Source: Megalonaias nervosa
Taxonomy: Eukaryota > Mollusca > Bivalvia > Unionida > Unionidae
DNA length: 64,000 bases
Assembly (NCBI GenBank): GCA_016617855.1
Contig: JAECUM010094054.1
Location: 28,800-92,799 of the forward strand
Direction: 5' to 3'
Positions 53,701 through 56,180 of this stretch are shown piece by piece. A program made the position numbers and the translations under genes. The notes below the pieces were generated by a model. The model did not search any database, was not told the origin of the DNA, and saw nothing but the letters and a program-made list of their open reading frames with translations. Within the stretch, counting starts at the first letter, position 1, and every line of letters begins with the position of its first letter.

Positions 53701-56058
53701 TCACAGACTAAAATAAGTTACCATGCTAAAAACAAATACAGTTAAAAATGAGCTCCTGGGATAGTCCCAGCAGATAAATAAGCACCAAATAATGATTCAT
53801 TTCAGTGATACAGATGTGTGTGTGTGTGGGGGTGGGGTGGGCAGAATATGGGAAATTGTTATGAATTTATTAGAAACTATGTAGGTAATTGGCATTTGTA
53901 TGGATTTAGTTTCTTTTTAAAAAATGTCAAAATATTCAAAACTTTGATCAGTGAAGTTGTTTTACATCCTATTAACATGGGGCATTTTTGAGAAGTTGGC
54001 GATAGTTGTCTGGAATAAACTTTGTAAGTGGTAGTATTCTATCAAATTAGAATTAAAAATATAGCTGAACAAAGTGCCAAAACATATTTCAACAAAGTTT
54101 AATATGTCTTTTCAAAAGCTGAACGAGAGATAATGTGAAATAAAACTTCTTTTAAATGAAAATCTGCCTTGTTTTCTTCAGTAAATAAAAATTGATGGTT
54201 TTCTTATCATCTAGCATGAATGTGTAATGGGGGAATTTAAGGGTATACAGTATTATCAGTGTAATAAATCATACAGTATTATATAGTATTGTTTTTACTG
54301 TAAAATATAATTATTTTAACAACTAGATTCCACTGTCTTATCATTGGACAATTAAATGTATACAAGTATTATCATTATAATAAATCGTATAGTATTGTAT
54401 AATATTAAATTATACTGCATATTAAAATTACTGTAACAACTTGGTACTACATGTATTTTTCAACAAGATGCATGTAACTCAAAGTAGTGGCTCACATTTA
54501 TCTTCATAAAACATAATATTTATTGGAAAGCTTTCAAAGTCAGTCCACTAGTTTACTTCATCAGCTATTAAGAAGAAACAATGTTAAAAAACATGGTAAC
54601 AGAGCATTTCATCAGCTATACATTTTAACACTTACCTGATGAAGACAATTGATATGTTTGTCAATTTTGTACATTTTATTTCTTCCAGGATGTTGCCCCA
54701 AGTTTCTTTACTGATTTCATTGAGGGTCATGAAGAATTTAAAACACAATTGAAGGTAAATTGACTTCTATAATGCAGCTTTATTTTTTTCACCCTTGCCA
54801 ACTAAGTCAAGGCTTCTAGTGCCCATGTGCAATTAATTAATTAATCAATTGATTGATTAATTAATTGATTGAGTTAGTAAGTTAGTTAATTAGTTTGTTG
54901 ATTGATTGATTGATTAATTCATTAATTCATTCATTAATTCATTGTATATTAATTTCCTGGGAATACTTTGAAGCTAATAACATGCATTATAATATACAGA
55001 TTTGGTTTTACACCAGGGTTTATGAAGTTATCACATACATGGCATATTATATTGATGTGGTTTAACAAATAGGTGCATGAAGTTATCGCATATATTGCAG
55101 CAAAATATTAGTGGTTGATGGATCTATCATATATAGTATAAATCTTGTGTAATAAGTTTGCATAGAAAGTTCATATATGCTGTTTTTATTAAAGAATGGA
55201 CTGGAGGTTACCTTGTATGTTTTGTTTTTTTTTCAGTTCAGAGTATGTGTTAGTCTTCACAATATATCTCTTCTTTTCATGCCCTTTTCAATTTCTAATT
55301 TTCTCTGAAGGGCACTGAAAAATACATTGTGACATATGACTGACTGAAATATACATCATGACAAGACCAAGAGAGATACACACCATGGCACACAGCTTAC
55401 AAAAATATACATATGACTGACTGAAATATACACCATCACACATGACTGACTGAAATATACATCATGACACTTGGGTGATTGAAATATACATCATGACAAA
55501 TGGCTGATCTAAAAATACATCATGACATATGACTGACCTAAATGTACATCAGGATTTGACTGACTGAAATATGCACCATGACACATGACTGACACATGTA
55601 CATGAGGCATGACTGACTGAATACAAATCATGACACATGACTCACAAATATACATCAGGACATGACTGACTGAATATACACCATGACACATGACTGACAA
55701 ATATATGTCAGGACATGAGTGACTGAATATACATCATCACATATGACTGACAAATATACAAAAGGACATGACTGATTGAATGTACAACATGACACATGAC
55801 TGACAAATATACATAAGGACATGACTGACTGAATATACTTCATGACATTATTGAAACATAGCAATGTTTATCCTTTCATGTCTTTAATAAAAAAACCTAA
55901 CAATCTCTACAGGATTTGTAACCCCGGGAACTTGTTTTATTTTCAAGATACACTATATGATACAAAGAGCTGTAGAATTCAGTGCAAATTACCTAACTGA
56001 ATGTCACTTTTTTATATTTTCTTTACAGGAATTTATGACTGGAATCTATTCCAAGTGA
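773..56058 (+). CDS. Apolipophorin-like large lipid transfer protein, 5'-partial, 29 exons (joined CDS)
   Basis: This gene probably encodes the structural apoprotein of a circulating (haemolymph) lipoprotein that binds and carries bulk lipid. Joining 29 exons with GT-AG borders gives 3884 codons plus TGA with every splice phase in agreement. Numbering here starts at the first residue seen. Residues 1-218 are the end of the helical lipovitellin-like domain. Residues 219-614 contain the DUF1943-type beta-sheets, with a typical NLTFDLFGSSINLFE and FGPAGYF block. Residue 737 starts an RKKR site. Residues 947-2675 are apoB-like beta repeats, 2902-3250 amphipathic helices, 3315-3480 a VWD domain, 3500-3560 a C8-like module and 3580-3770 a VWA-like domain. 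A VWD-bearing C-terminus separates it from vertebrate apoB and fits invertebrate apolipophorins; the long beta region separates it from vitellogenin and MTP. The signal peptide and first 430-480 residues (my estimate) are outside the window. The individual exons are listed below. Confidence 0.9.
1221..1613. repeat. Imperfect minisatellite, 14-18-bp units
   Basis: Irregular array of units close to atcattttaaagtc or attactttaaagtc filling the middle of intron 1, with more than twenty copies and many point changes. Confidence 0.8.
1722..1871 (+). CDS. Apolipophorin exon 2 of window (helical domain)
   Basis: 50 codons, phase 0 to phase 0, between acceptor cacacag and donor gtaagc. The peptide VMLALRAIGNIGHAQ followed by IPTLYSCI and DIRVAAIEAFRRMSC is the most recognisable HEAT-like helical repeat of the large lipid transfer superfamily. 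This places the window in the second half of the helical arch. Confidence 0.9.
2081..2220. repeat. Exact tandem duplication, 2 x 70 bp
   Basis: Positions 2081-2150 and 2151-2220 are identical at all 70 positions when read side by side, which implies a recent duplication or an assembly artefact. Confidence 0.95.
3150..3355. repeat. 20-22-bp minisatellite
   Basis: About nine units close to tttatgtggataggtataac, shortly before exon 3. Confidence 0.85.
3597..3923 (+). CDS. Apolipophorin exon 3 of window (end of helical domain)
   Basis: 109 codons, phase 0 to phase 0, between acceptor atattacag and donor gtgagt. It continues the helical domain: GGEDAELRIAAYLATIKCAT, then a segment containing VWTHLTNLRESSD, then KRKFSRNYEASFFLEKLGTGAK. 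The segment 'RxxSxxYExS' before the lipid-cavity sheet matches the usual helix-to-sheet transition in vitellogenin and apolipophorin. Confidence 0.92.
4381..4580 (+). mobile_element. tRNA-derived SINE in intron 3
   Basis: The head resembles a tRNA: an A-box-like tttggctcagtggtttgc and, about 45 bp on, a B-box-like cagttcgaatctaatt. The body (gtgcaagtcactttattcca, then ttggcactatataaca and gttgctgtgccataaaaagc) is recognisably shared with the inverted copy at 44835-45045. The rest of intron 3 (3924-5531) shows nothing else. Confidence 0.7.
5532..5789 (+). CDS. Apolipophorin exon 4 of window (start of lipid-cavity sheet)
   Basis: 86 codons, phase 0 to phase 0, acceptor tttcttcacag, donor gtacat. 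It contains WSAKSFIPRSASMNLTFDLF followed by GSSINLFEVGGRVQGLEYLL and ESYFGPAGYF. This is the most conserved block of apolipophorins and apoB-like proteins at the start of the DUF1943 open beta-sheet. Insect apolipophorins are cleaved by a furin-type protease shortly after this block; no basic R-X-K/R-R site is present here or in exon 5. Confidence 0.93.
6170..6513 (+). CDS. Apolipophorin exon 5 of window (lipid-cavity sheet)
   Basis: 344 nt, entered in phase 0 and left with two bases of a codon (AG) completed by T in exon 6. Acceptor tttcttcag, donor gtatgc. The peptide begins LDSSMDELRAALYARVFGNE; its later part, TGVGLPLNLTLNATASVALK, is the usual 'GLPL.L..N' beta-strand pair of the A-sheet. 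The 380-bp intron before it (5790-6169) holds nothing notable. Confidence 0.92.
7112..7249. repeat. Duplicated 69-bp unit next to a 'gtggcccgc' sequence
   Basis: Two near-identical 69-bp units start at 7112 and 7181 (ggtggcgtggccctttggcc versus ggtggtgtggcccttcggcc). Both end in tggtttggtttgagaccc. The flank at 7027-7090 (tctcaaacatgtggcccacc, atcatgtggcccgcaaaatg) looks like a decayed non-autonomous DNA transposon, but no terminal repeats could be defined. Confidence 0.7.
7270..7466. repeat. 20-bp minisatellite, about 9.5 units
   Basis: Nearly uniform units of aaaagacactacacatacac in intron 5, about 95 bp before exon 6. Confidence 0.95.
7561..7743 (+). CDS. Apolipophorin exon 6 of window (lipid-cavity sheet)
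   Basis: 183 nt, entered with one base (T completing AGT, Ser) and left with AA completed by A in exon 7. Acceptor cttcacttag, donor gtgagc. Alternating hydrophobic strands such as GAIAVSSIMSIDATVVRGGL and then KVKVELKKKQLFNLQLDL are typical of the lipid-binding sheet. Confidence 0.9.
7800..8052. repeat. 20-bp minisatellite
   Basis: Imperfect units of cacatatcatcagtttaagt at the start of intron 6, roughly 11 copies with internal deletions. Confidence 0.85.
8383..8600. repeat. About 39-bp minisatellite, 5-6 units
   Basis: Units containing acacctgaatgaacctcata followed by gctcaagtgtcattagt, degenerating towards both ends. Confidence 0.85.
8880..10997. mobile_element. Non-autonomous pogo/Tigger-like DNA transposon (2.1 kb)
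   Basis: The element starts cagtgtgaccccgctatagc and ends with the inverted form gctatagc-like gttatagcggggtcacactg. The terminal inverted repeats are about 24 bp with one or two mismatches and are flanked by TA on both sides (8878-8879 and 10998-10999). This terminal sequence and TA target choice are typical of the pogo/Tigger branch of the Tc1-mariner superfamily. Subterminal copies of 'tataacacgg' and 'tggctccca' recur in both ends. The 5' side carries a tandem pair of about 170-bp blocks with 'ctcgtacacgaaaaa' or 'ctcatacacgaaaaa'. No transposase reading frame is present, so mobility would need an enzyme from elsewhere. Confidence 0.85.
11964..12219 (+). CDS. Apolipophorin exon 7 of window
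   Basis: 256 nt: one base completes the split lysine codon, then 85 codons, leaving in phase 0. Acceptor attttttcag, donor gtaagg. The peptide includes SKFFIFFDNIYKEQK, then QCTSERAAEVIGLEICTASF with two cysteines, and GPAGYSIIVSKKDLPAGFVL. This matches the family segment near the end of DUF1943 where a lipid-facing strand pair follows a short cysteine-bearing helix. Intron 6 before it is 4.2 kb and is half occupied by the pogo-like element. Confidence 0.9.
12635..12690. repeat. 16-18-bp repeat, 3 units
   Basis: Three adjoining copies of taggcctggtcttaatt in intron 7. Confidence 0.85.
12789..12880. repeat. About 33-bp repeat, 3 units
   Basis: Three copies built on 'ttatacaggggtagggatga' with variable spacers in intron 7. 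Confidence 0.75.
13297..13444 (+). CDS. Apolipophorin exon 8 of window
   Basis: 148 nt, phase 0 in and one base out. I chose the acceptor tttattttcag ending at 13296 because it alone keeps the frame of exon 7; the AG at 13282 does not. The peptide is TPSQTIIRFMANTPSSVVDR followed by ALGLDIVLDHAQKTLDASL. The donor is gtgaaaag. Confidence 0.88.
13717..13953 (-). mobile_element. Diverged tRNA-Leu-like SINE (family copy A)
   Basis: Reads on the - strand. It keeps the family tail (ttgttgttgcaggcttaact on the + strand) and the body 'aagctatacatggtggccag', with a damaged tRNA head ending near 'catgggccc'. It is clearly more diverged than the copies at 15059, 31676 and 36529. A possible 8-bp target duplication, aacttgtt, flanks it. 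Confidence 0.75.
15059..15318 (+). mobile_element. tRNA-Leu-like SINE with target duplication (copy B)
   Basis: The head ggccccgagtggccgagtgg plus tctaaagcgc gives an A box, and gggttcaagtctagg gives a B box, as in a class II (Leu or Ser) tRNA. The body ends aaatggcgttaagcccc and an (AAC)n tail. A 13-bp direct repeat, acatgtgtattat, flanks the element at 15046-15058 and 15319-15331, so this is a real retroposition event in intron 8. Confidence 0.92.
15409..15666 (+). CDS. Apolipophorin exon 9 of window
   Basis: 258 nt: two bases complete GGA (Gly), and one base (A) remains. Acceptor cataatcag, donor gtgagt. The peptide begins SGSFQNTQDLKALTGKLTLD and ends in DLSLQGAFKDPVLLT, strand-rich sequence leading to the linker in exon 10. 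Confidence 0.88.
15890..16380. repeat. Decayed tandem repeat of about 130-160 bp
   Basis: Three diverged units each contain a segment like gttatagtccttgattgtca, then gac/gatcc accca and a ctgga/atggattt core. Such 'agttatggccctt..' blocks recur elsewhere in the window (for example near 47555). The remaining parts of intron 9 show nothing recognisable. Confidence 0.5.
17368..17637 (+). CDS. Apolipophorin exon 10 of window (contains RKKR site)
   Basis: 270 nt: CA completes ACA (Thr), and one base (G) remains. Acceptor gatgatttcag, donor gtgaga. The peptide TSVLNTDTWVGAKGEFTHEG leads into a charged stretch, KKDAQQRKKRNREAFEP. RKKR at 17475-17486 fits the furin consensus R-X-K/R-R and sits in a hydrophilic linker, about 518 residues after the first residue of exon 4, much later than in insect apolipophorins. 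Cleavage there would split the precursor into N-terminal and C-terminal chains; this is inferred. Confidence 0.88.
18619..18722. repeat. About 30-bp minisatellite, 3-4 units
   Basis: Units of gctcagcaggctccaggcct plus tcttgtt in intron 10. Confidence 0.85.
19118..19589. repeat. 42-bp minisatellite, about 11 units
   Basis: Units of about 42 bp (attgatggtaatgtctaata, then cattcaacttagtgccattgtc). Because 42 is a multiple of three and the unit lacks stops in some frames, long open frames appear on both strands (172 and 195 codons). I read these as by-products of the array, not genes. Confidence 0.95.
20170..20413 (+). CDS. Apolipophorin exon 11 of window
   Basis: 244 nt: CT completes GCT (Ala), and AC remains for the next exon. 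Acceptor ttttatcatccag, donor gtaagt. The peptide ADMTKVYYSKKNRTKYDGKA is followed by strands such as NNFMIKANYIVDK and DKVIFTKLRTDYNF, which begin the long beta-strand region. Confidence 0.9.
20466..21210. repeat. About 59-bp minisatellite, 12 units
   Basis: Units contain ccaagtttagacattgtact, then ctcaatatcagtgtccatgc and attaactctgttgtagga. Four to five units between 20735 and 21030 are almost identical, while outer units are diverged, which suggests recent expansion from the centre. Confidence 0.95.
21430..22088 (+). repeat. Tandem array of exon-12 splice acceptors (15 units of 40-50 bp)
   Basis: Each unit has a T-rich tract, usually an AG, and then ttcatttagatcaatttgct. The last unit is the real acceptor and start of exon 12 (ttttag, then ttcatttagatcaattcgct at 22080). 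Units begin at 21445, 21493, 21538, 21581, 21625, 21671, 21718, 21763, 21803, 21853, 21899, 21947, 21987, 22033 and 22080. Eleven of the 14 upstream units keep AG at the homologous place; those at 21763, 21803 and 21899 have lost it. Confidence 0.93.
22080..22302 (+). CDS. Apolipophorin exon 12 of window
   Basis: One base completes ACT (Thr), then 74 codons; it leaves in phase 0 with donor gtaggt. The first AG after the last T-rich tract gives a start at 22080. A second AG nine bases on gives 22089, also in frame, and would drop Ser-Phe-Arg. The peptide SIRYAEYNTDITAVYSHNQK and the following strand-rich sequence end in MTLTFPAQ. Which of the acceptors in the array is used cannot be settled from sequence alone. 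Confidence 0.85.
22640..23700 (+). pseudogene. Decayed LINE ORF2 C-terminus with RNase H domain
   Basis: Broken frames read like the end of a non-LTR retrotransposon polyprotein. 'KNVLLCWLPKHICIKDNDIV' plus 'DRATKA' matches the RNase H C-terminal pattern (W-P-x-H-x-x-I-x-x-N-x-x-V/A-D-x-A). It is followed by 'CECPLTVEYIFVEC', a typical C-x-x-P-x-T-x-E-H/Y-x(4)-C terminal zinc-knuckle-like motif. After the 72-bp array, the frame near 23610-23690 (LFNDIPTEKILDFVRK) matches the usual last residues of such ORF2 proteins. Several stops show it is dead. Similar domains occur in I, Jockey-like and related clades; I cannot name the clade. Confidence 0.75.
23218..23580. repeat. About 72-bp tandem array inside the LINE remnant, 5 units
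   Basis: Five units start with 'gtgtccattgacagtggagt' (or close variants) and continue 'gtgtattgacttcagccttg' and 'tgaaacactgta'. The unit is the LINE zinc-knuckle segment itself, so a piece of a transposon ORF has been amplified locally. Confidence 0.9.
24703..29889 (+). CDS. Apolipophorin exon 13 of window: giant 5187-bp exon, apoB-like beta region
   Basis: 1729 codons with no stop, phase 0 to phase 0, acceptor tttcttttcag, donor gtaaatg. It encodes amphipathic beta-strands with the recurring pattern 'TPF or SPF, about 12 residues, H-x-G, about 10 residues, Y, charged strand'. Such strands are the irreversible lipid-binding beta domain of apoB and apolipophorin I. The Thr/Ser-Pro-Phe codons at 26569, 26734, 26905, 27076, 27244, 27409, 27574, 27739, 27904 and 28069 are 165-171 nt apart; the run from 27244 to 28069 keeps exactly 165 nt. 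The exon has very few cysteines. Codon content is clearly protein-coding against the AT-rich introns. Confidence 0.95.
29900..29973. repeat. (CA)n microsatellite beside the exon 13 donor
   Basis: Nearly pure CA repeat with one short interruption (aaacaaac) starting about ten bases after the GT of the exon 13 donor. The open frame continues through it, since CA repeats encode Thr-His. Confidence 0.97.
30078..30345 (+). mobile_element. tRNA-derived SINE in intron 13
   Basis: The head ctccagtggcttaatagttt plus gagc is A-box-like, and catgggttttgaaccccggt is B-box-like. It is followed by a body with 'gccttgctaggcactcagca' and 'aagaggttaatgttagg'. The ends are uncertain because no target duplication was found. 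Confidence 0.65.
30712..31047 (+). CDS. Apolipophorin exon 14 of window
   Basis: 112 codons, phase 0 to phase 0, acceptor ttgttttaaag, donor gtaaac. It continues the beta-rich region: KISVKSELALRNGQAVFDGL, then strands such as LNFVISHPHTNTNIKLTSAF and LNYEYNKLKRDLQLE. Confidence 0.9.
31063..31265. repeat. 36-bp minisatellite, 5-6 units
   Basis: Units of ctcatttgaatggttgagta plus tcatttatgtagta just after the exon 14 donor. Confidence 0.93.
31676..31936 (-). mobile_element. tRNA-Leu-like SINE with target duplication (copy C)
   Basis: Same family as the copy at 15059, inverted: on the + strand it starts with a (TTG)n tail, then agggcttaacgccatttttc, and ends with ggccactcggggcccc. A 12-bp direct repeat, gtcattactctg, flanks it at 31664-31675 and 31937-31948. 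Its little-changed sequence suggests recent insertion into intron 14. Confidence 0.93.
31949..32490 (+). other. 3' part of intron 14
   Basis: AT-rich sequence with no repeat, transposon or exon that I can recognise. Confidence 0.6.
32491..32656 (+). CDS. Apolipophorin exon 15 of window
   Basis: 166 nt, phase 0 in, one base (G) out. Acceptor ttttgtttcag, donor gtacta. The peptide ISSPSDSVGLYGQLSDVSPY is followed by strands NLMVKATRNVNIVWSG and the segment RGTLDTNGRSLEIFSKPKN. A (TA)n microsatellite begins about 40 bases after the donor. Confidence 0.87.
32697..32752. repeat. (TA)n microsatellite
   Basis: About 28 uninterrupted TA units in intron 15. Confidence 0.97.
33031..33196. repeat. About 65-bp tandem repeat, 2.5 units
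   Basis: Repeats of caaataaagtaatgggacca with an intervening variable part in intron 15. Confidence 0.8.
33722..33897 (+). CDS. Apolipophorin exon 16 of window
   Basis: 176 nt: GC completes GGC (Gly), then 58 codons; leaves in phase 0. Acceptor ctgtctgtcatag, donor gtagga. The peptide is KAVHITATLPSDTAFESKIV, then QDGQETTEGELSADLRLNRI, then HAKLNWRPEVLQDLM. It is too short to stand out as an open frame but is needed to connect exons 15 and 17 in phase, and its strands fit the beta region. Confidence 0.87.
34186..34469 (+). CDS. Apolipophorin exon 17 of window (amphipathic helices)
   Basis: 284 nt, phase 0 in, two bases (TT) out. Acceptor ctttccatag, donor gtgagt. The sequence changes from strands to long amphipathic helices: AKYNKISQSLDEELSPLVDE and LRTELQQFRQQLGNMRQEMR. 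These continue to the middle of exon 21 and are likely lipid-surface or coiled segments. Confidence 0.9.
34729..34852. repeat. About 56-bp tandem repeat, 2-3 units
   Basis: Repeats of gagaatttctcattcttaca followed by 'tcatgttg' and a 'cagtaaaacaca' segment in intron 17. Confidence 0.8.
35119..35285. repeat. About 40-bp minisatellite, 4 units
   Basis: Units of ttgtccattatacagtacaa plus tgcagtgcatggcaattgac in intron 17. Confidence 0.9.
35668..35870 (+). mobile_element. tRNA-derived SINE in intron 17
   Basis: The head ctggatagtgcagtggttat plus gcac is A-box-like and cccacgtttgatccc is B-box-like, about 45 bp apart. The following 130 bp resemble no other copy in the window. No target duplication was found, so the ends are approximate. 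Confidence 0.55.
36529..36778 (-). mobile_element. tRNA-Leu-like SINE with target duplication (copy D)
   Basis: Same family and orientation as the copy at 31676 and nearly identical to it. The (TTG)n tail here is short. An 11-bp direct repeat, gtcaattcttt, flanks it at 36518-36528 and 36779-36789. Confidence 0.93.
37496..37643 (+). CDS. Apolipophorin exon 18 of window (amphipathic helices)
   Basis: 148 nt: G completes TTG (Leu), then 49 codons; leaves in phase 0. Acceptor gctatttatag, donor gtacca. The peptide AKYNQAMMRVKTSYTKLTQE followed by VEEWTNKIKDYPIRERYDET is helical and charged. Confidence 0.9.
37938..38200. repeat. About 32-bp minisatellite, 7 units
   Basis: Units of gtctgtttggcactgtgtca plus taggtgatatca in intron 18, decaying after 38135. 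Confidence 0.93.
39192..39324 (+). CDS. Apolipophorin exon 19 of window (amphipathic helices)
   Basis: 133 nt, phase 0 in, one base (G) out. Acceptor ctgtgtttcag, donor gtaata. The peptide AVLLTARQELDRVRQVMLDN then MSKYSGHLDNLKEVMSQKVK continues the helical region. It was found by following splice phase; it is too short to be obvious otherwise. Confidence 0.88.
40470..40745. repeat. About 66-bp tandem repeat, 4 units
   Basis: Units read tggtattttagggtgccctc, then 'cttgcctgatttgacaggaa' and 'gttgtgacatcataatgtta'. A lone diverged unit of the same sequence lies at about 39752-39815, about 700 bp upstream. Confidence 0.88.
41258..41545. repeat. About 19-bp minisatellite, 14-15 units
   Basis: Imperfect units of cccccttaaatataataaat in intron 19. 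Confidence 0.93.
42164..42456 (+). CDS. Apolipophorin exon 20 of window (amphipathic helices)
   Basis: 293 nt: AA completes GAA (Glu), then 97 codons; leaves in phase 0. Acceptor aattttttttcag, donor gtgaac. The peptide includes FLDDLALTPYVEKLQSAWKD and later LRETIIETMNKATLEEAINI. Helix-rich and acidic-basic alternating, without cysteines. Confidence 0.9.
42842..42951. repeat. Microsatellite tract (GATGAT, TTG, TTA) up to the exon 21 acceptor
   Basis: A GAT run, about 20 TTG-type units and about 9 TTA units run directly into tttttcag. The microsatellite supplies most of the T-rich tract before the exon 21 acceptor. Confidence 0.93.
42954..43335 (+). CDS. Apolipophorin exon 21 of window (helix to strand, linker to VWD)
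   Basis: 382 nt, phase 0 in, one base (G) out. Acceptor ttatttttcag, donor gtgagt. It begins with a helix (KDWDLEKNIKQLADMIYEEV), then strands (RVIVFNLEKGAVEFEVYLPV), then a second helical stretch with KYVEKSLAKLRQLKEKYFPR. It ends in a Pro/Trp/Asp-rich linker, NPVDWIPPFDG, before the VWD domain. Confidence 0.9.
43336..44537 (+). other. Intron 21
   Basis: 1.2 kb of AT-rich sequence. I see no repeat array, transposon or exon in it. Confidence 0.6.
44538..44752 (+). CDS. Apolipophorin exon 22 of window (VWD domain, first half)
   Basis: 215 nt: CC completes GCC (Ala), then 71 codons; leaves in phase 0. Acceptor catatttgtag, donor gtgagt. The segment FRTFDGRHYDFAGRCNYILA followed by QD is the canonical start of a von Willebrand factor type D domain (TFDG.xYDFxGxCxYxLaxD). 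A VWD domain near the C-terminus is a known feature of invertebrate apolipophorins and vitellogenins. Confidence 0.95.
44835..45045 (-). mobile_element. tRNA-derived SINE, inverted, same body as the one at 4381
   Basis: On the - strand the head reads ggtggcatagtggatagctt (A-box-like), then ccaggtttgagttcta (B-box-like). The body then reads ttggcatggcactaaataac and ccgttgctgtgcagtaaagc, matching the body of the copy at 4381. The rest of intron 22 (45046-46613) shows nothing definite. Confidence 0.68.
46614..47009 (+). CDS. Apolipophorin exon 23 of window (VWD second half, start of C8-like module)
   Basis: 132 codons, phase 0 to phase 0. Acceptor ttgttgtccatag, donor gtaagc. GISGWYFNKVRGLLGTYNNE followed by PYDD is the typical 'GLxGtyNgexxDD' calcium-binding end of a VWD domain. 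After it, WEVARTCRTN and DECSAMFDSSSSYLRPCFRQ start a C8-type cysteine module that continues in exon 24. Confidence 0.95.
47010..48670 (+). other. Intron 23
   Basis: 1.7 kb. It contains diverged blocks with 'ggagttatggccctggatta' near 47555 like those of intron 9, and a 27-30-bp array at 48062-48300. No exon or intact transposon is visible. Confidence 0.55.
48062..48300. repeat. 27-30-bp minisatellite, about 8 units
   Basis: Units built on 'gtagaatagacatcctaatg' plus 'gcttatt' in intron 23, with length variation. Confidence 0.85.
48671..48794 (+). CDS. Apolipophorin exon 24 of window (C8-like module)
   Basis: 124 nt, phase 0 in, one base (G) out. Acceptor tgtatttaag, donor gtatgt. VAPEESMKRCMYDSESRCDI followed by AALYIQACREKGVSLRLPTQ and C follows the C8 spacing (xPxxxxxxCxYD...C..A..YxxxCxxxGV...W/LPxxC). 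This is the domain that follows VWD in mucins and von Willebrand factor. Confidence 0.9.
49710..49907 (+). CDS. Apolipophorin exon 25 of window (start of VWA-like domain)
   Basis: 198 nt: TG completes GTG (Val), one base (G) left. Acceptor atttttccag, donor gtaaga. TCSDESKKVYLEGETRTYMS is followed by SSDIVFIVEDRDCNRRAAAE and LRNMVWEVDQALLKKG. The hydrophobic strand ending in 'VEDRDC' lies where a VWA domain has its DxSxS metal motif; only the first Asp fits, so the site is degenerate. Intron 24 (48795-49709) before it shows nothing notable. Confidence 0.88.
49926..50045. repeat. About 31-bp repeat, 3-4 units
   Basis: Units of gaatatcagatttaggcata plus catttctaatta in intron 25. Confidence 0.9.
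50306..50674 (+). CDS. Apolipophorin exon 26 of window (VWA-like domain core)
   Basis: 369 nt: GT completes GGT (Gly), one base (G) left. Acceptor ttaatttgcag, donor gtaaca. ENRYGLIGFTAGNYFHHTME matches the second VWA strand (NRYGLIxF). PVAAIKMASEMPFRNGVFKS then LVLLTCAPCSESNSEVYDAV match the helix and central strand, where 'vivlTDG' is replaced by 'VLLTCAPC'. DDQDISMFVLRQSAFQLLNN fits the last strands. Confidence 0.9.
50675..52285 (+). other. Intron 26
   Basis: 1.6 kb. A stretch near 51886-51950 (gatgagtggacgagtggttt, then gatttaaattc) resembles a worn tRNA head, but I cannot define an element. Nothing else is recognisable. Confidence 0.5.
52286..52599 (+). CDS. Apolipophorin exon 27 of window (end of VWA-like domain, cysteine cluster)
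   Basis: 314 nt: GC completes GGC (Gly), then 104 codons; leaves in phase 0. Acceptor attgttttctctag, donor gtaagc. The sequence continues GLDENNVFTARPS, an acidic stretch (EDDDLLEDIQIPDDQ), then CANLAIDYEGAVFDAGHLID. It ends in a compact cluster, CQICRCELDKYGFAKSVCHAC, i.e. C-x2-C-x-C-x11-C-x2-C. The cluster may form disulphides in the secreted protein; the spacing also resembles a zinc ribbon, which is less likely outside the cell. Confidence 0.9.
52600..54688 (+). other. Intron 27
   Basis: 2.1 kb of AT-rich sequence with a weak duplicated segment (54225-54295 and 54350-54420, each with atacagtattatcagtgtaa-like sequence). No exon, transposon or strong array seen. Confidence 0.55.
54689..54754 (+). 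CDS. Apolipophorin exon 28 of window
   Basis: 22 codons, phase 0 to phase 0, with acceptor ttatttcttccag and donor gtaaat. The peptide DVAPSFFTDFIEGHEEFKTQ plus LK is a short amphipathic helix. The exon was placed because it has strong splice borders and joins exon 27 to the terminal exon in phase. Confidence 0.82.
54832..54945. repeat. Simple repeat of ATTA/ATTG
   Basis: Tetranucleotide-like run of attaattaattgattgatt in intron 28. Confidence 0.93.
55330..55858. repeat. About 30-bp minisatellite, some 17 units
   Basis: Units of catgacacatgactgactga plus aatatacat, with frequent short deletions, covering much of intron 28 about 170 bp before the last exon. Confidence 0.93.
56029..56058 (+). 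CDS. Apolipophorin terminal exon 29 with stop codon
   Basis: Nine codons, EFMTGIYSK, then TGA at 56056-56058. The acceptor is ttttctttacag. The phase-0 join to exon 28 gives a C-terminal helix FKTQLKEFMTGIYSK. The 3' UTR follows directly. Confidence 0.85.
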   Translation, partial: EFMTGIYSK

Positions 56059-56174
56059 TGTAACCTCGAGTATTGAAGAAAACCATGTTGATTCTTTGAA
56101 TTTCTTCTACAGATTGTGCAACAAGAAAACCTCCATTGATATTATGCAGCTTTTGATTGAAAATCCTGATTGTC

Positions 56175-56180
56175 AATAAA
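56175..56180 (+). terminator. Proximal polyadenylation signal AATAAA
   Basis: First canonical AATAAA, 117 bases after the stop codon, followed by a T-rich stretch (tttttcattctctatc). Confidence 0.55.

Noticed and set aside
55340..55860. CRISPR-like array of about 30-bp units in intron 28
   Set aside because: Units are contiguous degenerate repeats without unique spacers, in a eukaryotic intron.
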